A stretch of 64,000 bases of DNA. It comes from Anisus vortex (Eukaryota; Mollusca; Gastropoda; Planorbidae). Each line of letters starts with the position of its first letter. Position 1 is the stretch's first letter. A program made the translations under genes and the position numbers. The notes under the pieces are model-generated. The model worked only from the letters and a program-made list of their open reading frames with translations, had not been told where the DNA came from and searched no databases. Shown here one piece after another: positions 42,052 to 57,324 of this stretch. Location: NCBI GenBank assembly GCA_949126835.1, contig CASBPS010000188.1, positions 1,178,001-1,242,000 on the forward strand, in the 5' to 3' direction.

Positions 42052-45000
42052 ATCTATTCTAACATTCTATACATATCCCACTTCACGTTCCATGAATCGC
42101 ATCATCTATTCTAACATTCTATACATATCTCACTTCACGTTCTATTAATCACATCATCTATTCTAACATTCTATACATATCTCACTTAACGTTCCATGAA
42201 TCACATCATCTATTCTAACATTCTATACCTATCTCACTTTACCTTCCATTAATTCATCTATTCTAACATTCTATACATATCTCACTTCACGTTCCATTAA
42301 TCACAACATCTATTCTAACATTCTATTCATATCTCACTTCACGTTCCATGAATCGCATCATCTATTCTAACATTCTTTACATATCTCACTTTACGTTCCA
42401 TAAATCCATCTATTCTAACATTCTATACATATCTCTCTTCATGTTCCATGAATCACATCATCTATTCTAACATTCTATTCATATCTCACTTCACGTTCAA
42501 TTAATCACATCATCTATTCTAACATTGTATACATATCTCATGTCACGTTCCATGAATAACATCATCTATTATAACATTCTATTCATATCTCACTTCACAT
42601 TTAATGAATCACATCAAATATTCTAACATTATATACATATCTCTCTTCATGTTCCATGAATCCATCTATTCTAACATTCTATACATATCTCACTTCACGT
42701 TCCATGAATCACATCATCTATTCGAACATTCTATACATATCTCACTTCACGTTCCAAAAATCACACCATTCTAACCTTCTATACATATCTCACTTCACGT
42801 TCCATGAATCACATCATCTATTCTAACATTCTATACATGTCACACTTCAGGTTCCATGAATCACATCATCTATTCTAATATTCTATACATATCTCACTTC
42901 ACGTTCCATGAATCACATTATCTATTCTAAAATTCTATACAATTCTCACTTCACGTTCCATTAATTACAACATCTATTCTAACATTCTATTCATATCTCA
43001 CTTCACGTTCAATGAATCACATCATCTATTCTAACATTGTATACATATCTCACTTCACGTTCCATGAATAACATCATCTATTATAACATTCTATACATAT
43101 CTCACTTCACGTTCCATGAATCAATCTATTTTAACATTCTATACATATCTCTCTTTATGTTCCATAAATCCATCTATTCTAACAATCTATACATATTTCA
43201 CTTCACGTTCTATTAATCACATCATCTATTCTAACATTCTATACATATCTCACTTCACGTTCCATGAATCACATCATCTATTCTAACATTCTATACCTAT
43301 CTCACTTTACCTTCCATTAATCCATCTATTCTAACATTCTATACATATCTCACTTCACGTTCAATGAATCGCATCATCTATTCTAACATTGTATACATAT
43401 CTCACTTCACGTTCCATGAATCACACCATCTATCCTAACATTACATACATATCTCACATTACGTTCCATGTATCACATCATCAATTCTAACATTCTATAC
43501 TCATCTCATTTCACGTTCCATGAATCACATCATCTATTCTAACATTCTATACATGTCTCACTTCACGTTCCATGAATCATATCATCTATTCTAACTTTCT
43601 ATACATATCTCACTTTACGTTCCATAAATCCATCTGTTCTAACATTCTATACATATCTCTCTTCATGTTCCATGAATCTATCTATTCTAACATTCTATAC
43701 ATATCTCACTTCACGTTCCATGAATCATATCATCTATTCTAACATTCTATACATATCCCACTTCACGTTCCATGAATCGCATCATCTATTCTAACATTCT
43801 ATACATATCTCACTTCACGTTCTATTAATCACATCATCTATTCTAACATTCTATACATATCTCACTTAACGTTCCATGAATCACATCATCTATTCTAACA
43901 TTCTATACCTATCTCACTTTACCTTCCATTAATTCATCTATTCTAACATTCTATACATATCTCACTTCACGTTCCATTAATCACAACATCTATTCTAACA
44001 TTCTATTCATATCTCACTTCACGTTCCATGAATCGCATCATCTATTCTAACATTCTTTACATATCTCACTTTACGTTCCATAAATCCATCTATTCTAACA
44101 TTCTATACATATCTCTCTTCATGTTCCATGAATCACATCATCTATTCTAACATTCTATTCATATCTCACTTCACGTTCAATTAATCACATCATCTATTCT
44201 AACATTGTATACATATCTCACTTCACGTTCCATGAATAACATCATCTATTATAACATTCTATTCATATCTCACTTCACATTTAATGAATCACATCAAATA
44301 TTCTAACATTATATACATATCTCTCTTCATGTTCCATGAATCCATCTATTCTAACATTCTATACATATCTCACTTCACGTTCCATGAATCACATCATCTA
44401 TTCGAACATTCTATACATATCTCACTTCACGTTCCAAAAATCACACCATTCTAACCTTCTATACATATCTCACTTCACGTTCCATGAATCACATCATCTA
44501 TTCTAACATTCTATACATGTCACACTTCAGGTTCCATGAATCACATCATCTATTCTAATATTCTATACATATCTCACTTCACGTTCCATGAATCACATTA
44601 TCTATTCTAAAATTCTATACAATTCTCACTTCACGTTCCATTAATTACAACATCTATTCTAACATTCTATTCATATCTCACTTCACGTTCAATGAATCAC
44701 ATCATCTATTCTAACATTGTATACATATCTCTCTTCACGTTCCATGAATAACATCATCTATTATAACATTCTATACATATCTCACTTCACGTTCCATGAA
44801 TCAATCTATTTTAACATTCTATACATATCTCTCTTTATGTTCCATGAATCCATCTATTCTAACAATCTATACATATTTCACTTCACGTTCCATGAATCAC
44901 ATCATCTATTCTAACATTCTATTCATATCTCACTTCACGTTCCATGAATCGCATCATCTATTCTAACATTCTTTACATATCTCACTTCACATTTAATGAA

Positions 45001-48000
45001 TCACATCAAATATTCTAACATTATATACATATCTCTCTTCATGTTCCATGAATCCATCTATTCTAACATTCTATACATATCTCACTTCACGTTCCATGAA
45101 TCACATCATCTATTCGAACATTCTATACATATCTCACTTCACGTTCCAAAAATCACACCATTTTAACCTTCTATACATATCTCACTTCACGTTCCATGAA
45201 TCACATCATCTATTCTAACATTCTATACATGTCACACTTCAGGTTCCATGAATCACATCATCTATTCTAATATTCTATACATATCTCACTTCACGTTCCA
45301 TGAATCACATCATCTATTCTAACATTCTATACACATCTCACTTCACGTTCCATGAATCACATCATCTATAATAACATTTTATACATATCTCACTTCACGT
45401 TCCATGAATCCATCTATTCTAACATACTATACATATCTCTCTTCATGTTCAATGAATCCATCTATTCTAACAATATATACATATTTCACTTCACGTTCCA
45501 TGAATCACATCATCTATTCTAATATTCTATACATATCTCACTTCACGTTCCATGAATCATATCATCTATTCTAACATTCTATATATATCTCACTTCAGGT
45601 TCCATGAATCACATTATCTATTCTAAAATTCTATACAATTCTCACTTCAAGTTCCATGAATCACATCATCTATTCTAACATTCTATACATATCTCACTTC
45701 ACGTTCCATTAATTACAACTTCTATTCTAACTTTCTATTCATATCTCACTTCACGTTCAATGAATCACATCATTTATTCTAACATTGTATACATATCTCA
45801 CTTCACGTTCCATGAATCACACCATCTATCTAAACATTCTATACATATCTCACTTTACATTTAATGAATCACATCAAATATTATAACATTATATACATAT
45901 TTCTCTTCATGCTCCATGAATCCATCTTTTCTATTATTCTATACATATCTCACTTCACGTTCCATGAATAAAACCATCTATTCAAACATTCTATACATAT
46001 CTCACTTCACGATCCATGAATCACACCATCTATTCTAAAATTCTATACATATCTTACTTCAAGTTCCATAAATCACATCATCTATTCTAACATTCTATAC
46101 ATGTCTCACTTCACGTTCCATGAATCACATCATCTATTCTAACATTCTATACATGTCTCACTTCACGTTCCATGAATCATATCATCTATTCTTACTTTCT
46201 ATACATATCTCACTTTACGTTCCATAAATCCATCAACTCTAACAATCTATACATATCTCTCTTCATGTTCCATGAATCCATCTACTCTTGCATTCTATAC
46301 ATATCTCACTTCACGTTCCATGAATATTATCATCTATTCTAACATTCCATACATATCTCACTTCACGTTCCATGAATCACATCATCTATTCTAACATTCT
46401 ATACATATCTCACTTCACGTTCTATTAATCACATCATCTATTCTAACATTCTATACATATCTCACTTCACGTTCCATGAATCACATCATCTATTCTAACA
46501 TTCTATACCTATCTCACTTTACCTTCCATTAATCCATCTATTCTAACATTCTATACATATCTCACTTCACGTTCAATGAATCGCATCATCTATTCTAACA
46601 TTGTATACATATCTCACTTCACGTTCCATGAATCACACCATCTATCCTAACATTACATACATATCTCACATTACGTTCCATGTATCACATCATCAATTCT
46701 AACATTCTATACTCATCTCATTTCACGTTCCATGAATCACATCATCTATTCTAACATTCTATACATGTCTCACTTCACGTTCCATGAATCATATCATCTA
46801 TTCTAACTTTCTATACATATCTCACTTTACGTTCCATAAATCACATCATCTATTCTAACATTCTATACCTATCTCACTTTACCTTCCATTAATTCATCTA
46901 TTCTAACATTCTATACATATCTCACTTCACGTTCCATTAATCACAACATCTATTCTAACATTCTATTCATATCTCACTTCACGTTCCATGAATCGCATCA
47001 TCTATTCTAACATTCTTTACATATCTCACTTTACGTTCCATAAATCCATCTATTCTAACATTCTATACATATCTCTCTTCATGTTCCATGAATCCATCTA
47101 TTCTAGCATTCTATACATATCTCACTTTACGTTCCATGAATCATATCACCTATTCGAACATTCTTTACATATCTCACTTCACGTTCCAAAAATCACACCA
47201 TTCTAACCTTCTATACATATCTCACTTCACGTTCCATGAATCACATCATCTATTCTAACATTCTATACATGTCACACTTCAGGTTCCATGAATCACATCA
47301 TCTATTCTAATATTCTATACATATCTCACTTCACGTTCCATGAATCAATCTATTTTAACACTCTATACATATCTCTCTTTATGTTCCATGAATCCATCTA
47401 TTCTAACAATCTATACATATTTCACTTCACGTTCCATGAATCACATCATCTATTCTAACATTCTATTCATATCTCACTTCACGTTCAATGAATCACATCA
47501 TCTATTCTAACATTGTATACATATCTCACTTCACGTTCCATGAATAACATCATCTATTATAACATTCTATTCATATCTCACTTCACATTTAATGAATCAC
47601 ATCAAATATTCTAACATTATATACATATCTCTCTTCATGTTCCATGAATCCATCTATTCTAACATTCTATACATATCTCACTTCACGTTCCATGAATCAC
47701 ATCATCTATTCGAACATTCTATACATATCTCACTTCACGTTCCAAAAATCACACCATTCTAACCTTCTATACATATCTCACTTCACGTTCCATGAATCAC
47801 ATCATCTATTCTAACATTCTATACATGTCACACTTCAGGTTCCATGAATCACATCATCTATTCTAATATTCTATACAATTCTCACTTCAAGTTCCATGAA
47901 TCACATCATCTATTCTAACATTCTATACATATCTCACTTCACGTTCCATTAATTACAACATCTATTCTAACATTCTATTCATATCTCACTTCACATTTAA

Positions 48001-50252
48001 TGAATCACATCATCTATTCTAACATTGTATACATATCTCACTTCACGTTCCATGAATAACATCATCTATTATAACATTCTATACATATCTCACTTCACGT
48101 TCCATGAATCAATCTATTTTAACATTCTATACATATCTCTCTTTATGTTCCATGAATCCATCTATTCTAACATTCTATACATATCTCTCTTCATGTTCCA
48201 TGAATCCATCTATTCTAGCATTCTATACATATCTCACTTCACGTTCCGTGAATCATATCATCTATTCTAACATTCCATACATATCTCACTTCACGTTTCA
48301 TGAATCATATCATCTATTCTAACATTCTATACATATCCTACTTCACGTTCCATAAATCACATTAACTATTCTAACATTCAATTCATATCTCACTTCACGT
48401 TCAATGAATCACATCATCTATTCTAACATTGTATACATATCTCACTTCACGTTCCATGAATCACACCATCTATCTAAACATTCTATACATATCTCACTTT
48501 ACATTTAATGAATCACATCAAATATTATAACATTATATACATATTTCTCTTCATGCTCAATGAATCCATCTTTTCTATTATTCTATACATATCTCACTTC
48601 ACGTTCCATGAATCACACCATCTATTCTAACATTCTATACATATCTCACTTCACGATCCATGAATCACACCATCTATTCTAAAATTCTATACATATCTCA
48701 CTTCAAGTTCCATAAATCACATCATCTATTCTAACATTCTATACATGTCTCACTTCACGTTCCATGAATCACATCATCTATTCTAACATTCTATACATGT
48801 CTCACTTCACGTTCCATGAATCATATCATCTATTCTTACTTTCTATACATATCTCACTTTACGTTCCATAAATCCATCTATTCTAACATTCTATACATAT
48901 CTCTCTTCATGTTCCATGAATCCATCTACTCTTGCATTCTATACATATCTCACTTCACGTTCCATGAATCATATCATCTATTCTAACATTCCATACATAT
49001 CTCACTTCACGTTCCATGAATCACATCATCTATTCTAACATTCTATACATATCTCACTTCACGTTCTATTAATCACATCATCTATTATAACATTCTATAC
49101 ATATCTCACTTCACGTTCCATGAATCACATCATCTATTCTAACATTCTATACCTATCTCACTTTACCTTTCATTAATCCATCTATTCTAACATTCTATAC
49201 ATATCTCACTTCACGTTCAATGAATCGCATCATCTATTCTAACATTGTATACATATCTCACTTCACGTTTCATGAATCATATCATCTATTCTAACATTCT
49301 ATACATATCTCACTTCACGTTCCATAAATCACATTAACTATTCTAACATTCTATACATATCTCACTTCACATTCCATGAATCACACCATCTATTCTAACA
49401 ATCTATACATATCTCACTTCACGATCCATGAATCACACCATCTATTCTAAAATTCTATACATATCTCACTTCAAGTTCCATAAATCACATCATCTATTCT
49501 AACATTCTATACATGTCTCACTTCACGTTCCATGAATCACATCATCTATTCTAACATTCTATACATGTCTCACTTCACGTTCCATGAATCATATCATCTA
49601 TTCTTACTTTCTATACATATCTCACTTTACGTTCCATAAATCCATCTATTCTAACATTCTATACATATCTCTCTTCATGTTCCATGAATCCATCTACTCT
49701 TGCATTCTATACATATCTCACTTCACGTTCCATGAATCATATCATCTATTCTAACATTCCATACATATCTCACTTCACGTTCCATGAATCACATCATCTA
49801 TTCTAACATTCTATACATATCTCACTTCACGTTCTATTAATCACATCATCTATTCTAACACTCTATACATATCTCACTTCACGTTCCATGAATCACATCA
49901 TCTATTCTAACATTCTATACCTATCTCACTTTACCTTCCATTAATCCATCTATTCTAACATTCTATACATATCTCACTTCACGTTCAATGAATCGCATCA
50001 TCTATTCTAACATTGTATACATATCTCACTTCACGTTCCATGAATCACACCATCTATCCTAACATTACATACATATCTCACATTACGTTCCATGTATCAC
50101 ATCATCAATTCTAACATTCTATACTCATCTCATTTCACGTTCCATGAATCACATCATCTATTCTAACATTCTATACATGTCTCACTTCACGTTCCATCAA
50201 TCATATCATCTATTCTAACTTTCTATACATATCTCACTTTACGTTCCATAAA
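42052..50252 (+). repeat. 8.2-kb segment duplicated from the 22.3-30.5 kb region (copy 2)
   Basis: It is in register with 22338-30538 at 19,714 bp. The left edge is sharp: before 42052 this copy has TTACCTTCCATTAATCC, while copy 1 has GTTCCATGAATCATATC. Private bases include CTCATGTCACG near 42541, TTCCATAAATCC near 43161, ATCTCTCTTCACG near 44728, GAATAAAACC near 45967 and CATCAACTC near 46231. The two copies are not adjacent, so this is either an ancient larger tandem unit or a segmental transposition within the array. Confidence 0.84.
43201..44880 (+). repeat. 1,680-bp HOR unit, third location
   Basis: It begins at CACTTCACGTTCTATTAATC at about 43199-43201 and matches 23485-25164. The preceding sequence from 42052 is the right two thirds of another 1,680-bp unit (AATTAATCAC at 42499 and about 44179 are 1,680 bp apart). 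This makes at least five full copies of the unit in the window. Confidence 0.8.
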
Positions 50253-51131
50253 TCCATCTGTTCTAACATTCTATACATATCTCTCTTCATGTTCCATGAA
50301 TCTATCTATTCTAACATTCTATGCATATCTCACTTCACGTTCCATGAATCATATCATCTATTCTAACATTCTATACATATCCCACTTCACGTTCCATGAA
50401 TCGCATCATCTATTCTAACATTCTATACATATCTCACTTCACGTTCTATTAATCACATCATCTATTCTAACATTCTATACATATCTCACTTAACGTTCCA
50501 TGAATCACATCATCTATTCTAACATTCTATACCTATCTCATTTTACCTTCCATTAATTCATCTATTCTAACATTCTATACATATCTCACTTCACGTTCCA
50601 TTAATCACAACATCTATTCTAACATTCTATTCATATCTCACTTCACGTTCCATGAATCGCATCATCTATTCTAACATTCTTTACATATCTCACTTTACGT
50701 TCCATAAATCCATCTATTCTAACATTCTATACTTATCTCTCTTCATGTTCCATGAATCCATCTATTCTAGCATTCTATACATATCTCACTTCACGTTCCA
50801 TGAATCATATCATCTATTCGAACATTCTTTACATATCTCACTTCACGTTCCAAAAATCACACCATTCTAACCTTCTATACATATCTCACTTCACGTTCCA
50901 TGAATCACATCATCTATTCTAACATTCTATACATGTCACACTTCAGGTTCCATGAATCACATCATCTATTCTAATATTCTATACATATCTCACTTCACGT
51001 TCCATGAATCAATCTATTTTAACATTCTATACATATCTCTCTTTATGTTCCATGAATCCATCTATTCTAACAATCTATACATATTTCACTTCACGTTCCA
51101 TGAATCACATCATCTATTCTAACATTCTATA
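48405..51131 (+). repeat. Segment repeated at 51857-54583 (offset 3,452 bp), copy 1
   Basis: ATATTTCTCTTCATGCTCAA at 48541 recurs at 51993, and the order of all variants holds to about 51131. It also matches 28.7-31.1 kb through the 19.7-kb repeat. A difference is CATTTTACC near 50541, where the later copy has CACTTTACC. Confidence 0.82.
50457..51120 (+). repeat. 756-bp-offset duplication, copy 1
   Basis: ATCTCACTTAACG near 50485 recurs near 51241, and the series TTACCTTCCATTAATTC, TATACTTATCTC, CTAGCATTC, ATTCGAACATTC, CCAAAAATC and CAGGTTCC follows at the same 756-bp spacing. The length fits whole monomers (for example 9 of 52 bp plus 6 of 48 bp). Confidence 0.82.
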
Positions 51132-51212
51132 CATATCTCACTTCACGTTCCATGAATCATATCATCTATTCTAACATTCAATTCATATCTCACTTCACGT
51201 TCAATGAATCAC

Positions 51213-51876
51213 ATCATCTATTCTAACATTCTATACATATCTCACTTAACGTTCCATGAATCACATCATCTATTCTAACATTCTATACCTATCTCACTTT
51301 ACCTTCCATTAATTCATCTATTCTAACATTCTATACATATCTCACTTCACGTTCCATTAATCACAACATCTATTCTAACATTCTATTCATATCTCACTTC
51401 ACGTTCCATGAATCGCATCATCTATTCTAACATTCTTTACATATCTCACTTTACGTTCCATAAATCCATCTATTCTAACATTCTATACTTATCTCTCTTC
51501 ATGTTCCATGAATCCATCTATTCTAGCATTCTATACATATCTCACTTCACGTTCCATGAATCATATCATCTATTCGAACATTCTTTACATATCTCACTTC
51601 ACGTTCCAAAAATCACACCATTCTAACCTTCTATACATATCTCACTTCACGTTCCATGAATCACATCATCTATTCTAACATTCTATACATGTCACACTTC
51701 AGGTTCCATGAATCACATCATCTATTCTAATATTCTATACATATCTCACTTCACGTTCCATGAATCAATCTATTTTAACATTCTATACATATCTCTCTTT
51801 ATGTTCCATGAATCCATCTATTCTAACAATCTATACATATTTCACTTCACGTTCCATGAATCACATCATCTATTCT
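51213..51876 (+). repeat. 756-bp-offset duplication, copy 2
   Basis: It repeats 50457-51120. Between the two copies lie about 92 bp with CATTCAATTCATATC, a join also seen near 28662 and 48376. The end passes from a CTAACATTC unit to a CTAACATTG unit at about 51881. Confidence 0.82.
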
Positions 51877-54583
51877 AACATTGTATACATATCTCACTTC
51901 ACGTTCCATGAATCACACCATCTATCTAAACATTCTATACATATCTCACTTTACATTTAATGAATCACATCAAATATTATAACATTATATACATATTTCT
52001 CTTCATGCTCAATGAATCCATCTTTTCTATTATTCTATACATATCTCACTTCACGTTCCATGAATCACACCATCTATTCTAACATTCTATACATATCTCA
52101 CTTCACGATCCATGAATCACACCATCTATTCTAAAATTCTATACATATCTCACTTCAAGTTCCATAAATCACATCATCTATTCTAACATTCTATACATGT
52201 CTCACTTCACGTTCCATGAATCACATCATCTATTCTAACATTCTATACATGTCTCACTTCACGTTCCATGAATCATATCATCTATTCTTACTTTCTATAC
52301 ATATCTCACTTTACGTTCCATAAATCCATCTATTCTAACATTCTATACATATCTCTCTTCATGTTCCATGAATCCATCTACTCTTGCATTCTATACATAT
52401 CTCACTTCACGTTCCATGAATCATATCATCTATTCTAACATTCCATACATATCTCACTTCACGTTCCATGAATCACATCATCTATTCTAACATTCTATAC
52501 ATATCTCACTTCACGTTCTATTAATCACATCATCTATTATAACATTCTATACATATCTCACTTCACGTTCCATGAATCACATCATCTATTCTAACATTCT
52601 ATACCTATCTCACTTTACCTTCCATTAATCCATCTATTCTAACATTCTATACATATCTCACTTCACGTTCAATGAATCGCATCATCTATTCTAACATTGT
52701 ATACATATCTCACTTCACGTTTCATGAATCATATCATCTATTCTAACATTCTATACATATCTCACTTCACGTTCCATAAATCACATTAACTATTCTAACA
52801 TTCTATACATATCTCACTTCACATTCCATGAATCACACCATCTATTCTAACAATCTATACATATCTCACTTCACGATCCATGAATCACACCATCTATTCT
52901 AAAATTCTATACATATCTCACTTCAAGTTCCATAAATCACATCATCTATTCTAACATTCTATACATGTCTCACTTCACGTTCCATGAATCACATCATCTA
53001 TTCTAACATTCTATACATGTCTCACTTCACGTTCCATGAATCATATCATCTATTCTTACTTTCTATACATATCTCACTTTACGTTCCATAAATCCATCTA
53101 TTCTAACATTCTATACATATCTCTCTTCATGTTCCATGAATCCATCTACTCTTGCATTCTATACATATCTCACTTCACGTTCCATGAATCATATCATCTA
53201 TTCTAACATTCCATACATATCTCACTTCACGTTCCATGAATCACATCATCTATTCTAACATTCTATACATATCTCACTTCACGTTCTATTAATCACATCA
53301 TCTATTCTAACACTCTATACATATCTCACTTCACGTTCCATGAATCACATCATCTATTCTAACATTCTATACCTATCTCACTTTACCTTCCATTAATCCA
53401 TCTATTCTAACATTCTATACATATCTCACTTCACGTTCAATGAATCGCATCATCTATTCTAACATTGTATACATATCTCACTTCACGTTCCATGAATCAC
53501 ACCATCTATCCTAACATTACATACATATCTCACATTACGTTCCATGTATCACATCATCAATTCTAACATTCTATACTCATCTCATTTCACGTTCCATGAA
53601 TCACATCATCTATTCTAACATTCTATACATGTCTCACTTCACGTTCCATCAATCATATCATCTATTCTAACTTTCTATACATATCTCACTTTACGTTCCA
53701 TAAATCCATCTGTTCTAACATTCTATACATATCTCTCTTCATGTTCCATGAATCTATCTATTCTAACATTCTATGCATATCTCACTTCACGTTCCATGAA
53801 TCATATCATCTATTCTAACATTCTATACATATCCCACTTCACGTTCCATGAATCGCATCATCTATTCTAACATTCTATACATATCTCACTTCACGTTCTA
53901 TTAATCACATCATCTATTCTAACATTCTATACATATCTCACTTAACGTTCCATGAATCACATCATCTATTCTAACATTCTATACCTATCTCACTTTACCT
54001 TCCATTAATTCATCTATTCTAACATTCTATACATATCTCACTTCACGTTCCATTAATCACAACATCTATTCTAACATTCTATTCATATCTCACTTCACGT
54101 TCCATGAATCGCATCATCTATTCTAACATTCTTTACATATCTCACTTTACGTTCCATAAATCCATCTATTCTAACATTCTATACTTATCTCTCTTCATGT
54201 TCCATGAATCCATCTATTCTAGCATTCTATACATATCTCACTTCACGTTCCATGAATCATATCATCTATTCGAACATTCTTTACATATCTCACTTCACGT
54301 TCCAAAAATCACACCATTCTAACCTTCTATACATATCTCACTTCACGTTCCATGAATCACATCATCTATTCTAACATTCTATACATGTCACACTTCAGGT
54401 TCCATGAATCACATCATCTATTCTAATATTCTATACATATCTCACTTCACGTTCCATGAATCAATCTATTTTAACATTCTATACATATCTCTCTTTATGT
54501 TCCATGAATCCATCTATTCTAACAATCTATACATATTTCACTTCACGTTCCATGAATCACATCATCTATTCTAACATTCTATT
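51857..54583 (+). repeat. Segment repeated from 48405-51131, copy 2
   Basis: It is in register at 3,452 bp. The copies part at about 54584, where this one reads TATTCATATC and the first reads TATACATATC. The 726 bp between the two copies (51131-51857) are mostly the second copy of the 756-bp-offset duplication. Confidence 0.82.
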
Positions 54584-57324
54584 CATATCTCACTTCACGT
54601 TCAATTAATCACATCATCTATTCTAACATTGTATACATATTTCACTTCACGTTCCATGAATAACATCATCTATTATAACATTCTATTCATATCTCACTTC
54701 ACATTTAATGAATCACATCAAATATTCTAACATTATATACATATCTCTCTTCATGTTCCATGAATCCATCTATTCTAACATTCTATACATATCTCACTTC
54801 ACGTTCCATGAATCACATTATCTATTCTAAAATTCTATACAATTCTCACTTCAAGTTCCATGAATCACATCATCTATTCTAACATTCTATACATATCTCA
54901 CTTCACGTTCCATTAATTACAACATCTTTTCTAACATTCTATTCATATCTCACTTCACGTTCAATGAATCACATCATCTATTCTAACATTGTATACATAT
55001 CTCACTTCACGTTCCATGAATAACATCATCTATTATAACATTCTATACATATCTCACTTCACGTTCCATGAATCAATCTATTTTAACATTCTATACATAT
55101 CTCTCTTTATGTTCCATGAATCCATCTATTCTAACAATCTATACATATTTCACTTCACGTTCCATGAATCACATCATCTATTCTAACATTCTATTCATAT
55201 CTCACTTCACGTTCCATGAATCGCATCATCTATAATAACATTCTTTACATATCTCACTTCACATTTAATGAATCACATCAAATATTCTAACATTATATAC
55301 ATATCTCTCTTCATGTTCCATGAATCCATCTATTCTAACATTCTATACATATCTCACTTCACGTTCCATGAATCACATCATCTATTCGAACATTCTATAC
55401 ATATCTCACTTCACGTTCCAAAAATCACACCATTCTAACCTTCTATACATATCTCACTTCACGTTCCAAGAATCACATCATCTATTCTAACATTCTATAC
55501 ATGTCACACTTCAGGTTCCATGAATCACATCATCTATTCTAATATTCTATACATATCTCACTTCACGTTCCATGAATCACATCATCTATTCTAACATTCT
55601 ATACACATCTCACTTCACGTTCCATGAATCACATCATCTATAATAACATTCTATACATATCTCACTTCACGTTCCATGAATCCATCTATTCTAACATACT
55701 ATACATATCTCTCTTCATGTTCAATGAATCCATCTATTCTAACAATATATACATATTTCACTTCACGTTCCATGAATCACATCATCTATTCTAATATTCT
55801 ATACATATCTCACTTCACGTTCCATGAATCATATCATCTATTCTAACATTCTATATATATCTCACTTCAGGTTCCATGAATCACATTATCTATTCTAAAA
55901 TTCTATACAATTCTCACTTCAAGTTCCATGAATCACATCATCTATTCTAACATTCTATACATATCTCACTTCACGTTCCATTAATTACAACATCTATTCT
56001 AACTTTCTATTCATATCTCACTTCACGTTCAATAAATCACATCATTTATTCTAACATTGTATACATATCTCACTTCACGTTCCATGAATCACACATTCTA
56101 TCTAAACATTCTTTACATATCTCACTTTACATTTAATGAATCACATCAAATATTATAACATTATATACATATTTCTCTTCATGCTCCATGAATCCATCTT
56201 TTCTATTATTCTATACATATCTCACTTCACGTTCCATGAATCACACCATCTATTCTAACATTCTATACATATCTCACTTCACGTTCCATGAATCACATCA
56301 TCTATTCGAACATTCTATACATATCTCACTTCAAGTTCCAAAAATCACACCATTCTAACCTTCTATACATATCTCACTTCACGTTCCATGAATCACATCA
56401 TCTATTCTAACATTCTATACATGTCACACTTCAGGTTCCACGAATCACATTCTATTCTAATATTCTATACATATCTCACTTCACGTTCCATGAATCACAT
56501 CATTTATTCTAATATTCTATACACATCTCACTTCACGTTCCATGAATCACATCATCTATAATAACATTCTATACATATCTCACTTCACGTTCCATGAATC
56601 CATCTATTCTAACATACTATACATATCTCTCTTCATGTTCAATGAATCCATCTATTCTAACAATATATACATATTTCACTTCACGTTCCATGAATCACAT
56701 CATCTATTCTAATATTCTATACATATCTCACTTCACGTTCCATGAATCATATCATCTATTCTAACATTGTATACATATCTCACTTCACGTTCCATGAATC
56801 ACACCATCTATCTAAACATTCTATACATATCTCACTTTACATTTAATGAATCACATCAAATATTATAACATTATATACATATTTCTCTTCATGCTCCATG
56901 AATCCATCTTTTCTATTATTCTATACATATCTCACTTCACGTTCCATGAATCACACCATCTATTCTAACATTCTATACATATCTCACTTCACGATCCATG
57001 AATCACACCATCTATTCTAACTTTGTATACATATCTCACTTCACGTTCCATGAATCACATCATCTATTCGAACATTCTATACATATCTCACTTCACGTTC
57101 CAAAAATCACACCATTCTAACCTTCTATACATATCTCACTTCACGTTCCATGAATCACATCATCTATTCTAACATTCTATACATGTCACACTTCAGGTTC
57201 CATGAATCACATCATCTATTCTAATATTCTATACATATCTCACTTCACGTTCCATGAATCACATTATCTATTCTAAAATTCTATACAATTCTCACTTCAA
57301 GTTCCATGAATCACACCATCTATT
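54584..57324 (+). repeat. Mosaic region related to 7.2-9.6 kb and 34.0-35.9 kb
   Basis: It contains the CATTTAATG, ATTCGAACATTC, CCAAAAATC, CAGGTTCC, CTATAATAAC, CATACTATAC, CAATATATAC, ATATATATC and TACAATTCTC series in the order seen at 7.8-9.6 kb. ACACATTCTATC near 56090 is shared with 35431 and 38845. From about 56760 the order changes to the ATCTATCTAAACATTC series and then to a short composite that ends at the 3,908-bp duplication. Confidence 0.72.
56401..56450 (+). repeat. Irregular 50-bp monomer
   Basis: The unit ends CGAATCACAT and is followed directly by TCTATTCTAA; its relatives near 35790 and 39210 read CGAATCACATCATCTATTC. Two bases (CA) are missing, giving 50 bp. I found no other copy with this deletion, so it is a private event or a consensus error. 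Confidence 0.75.
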
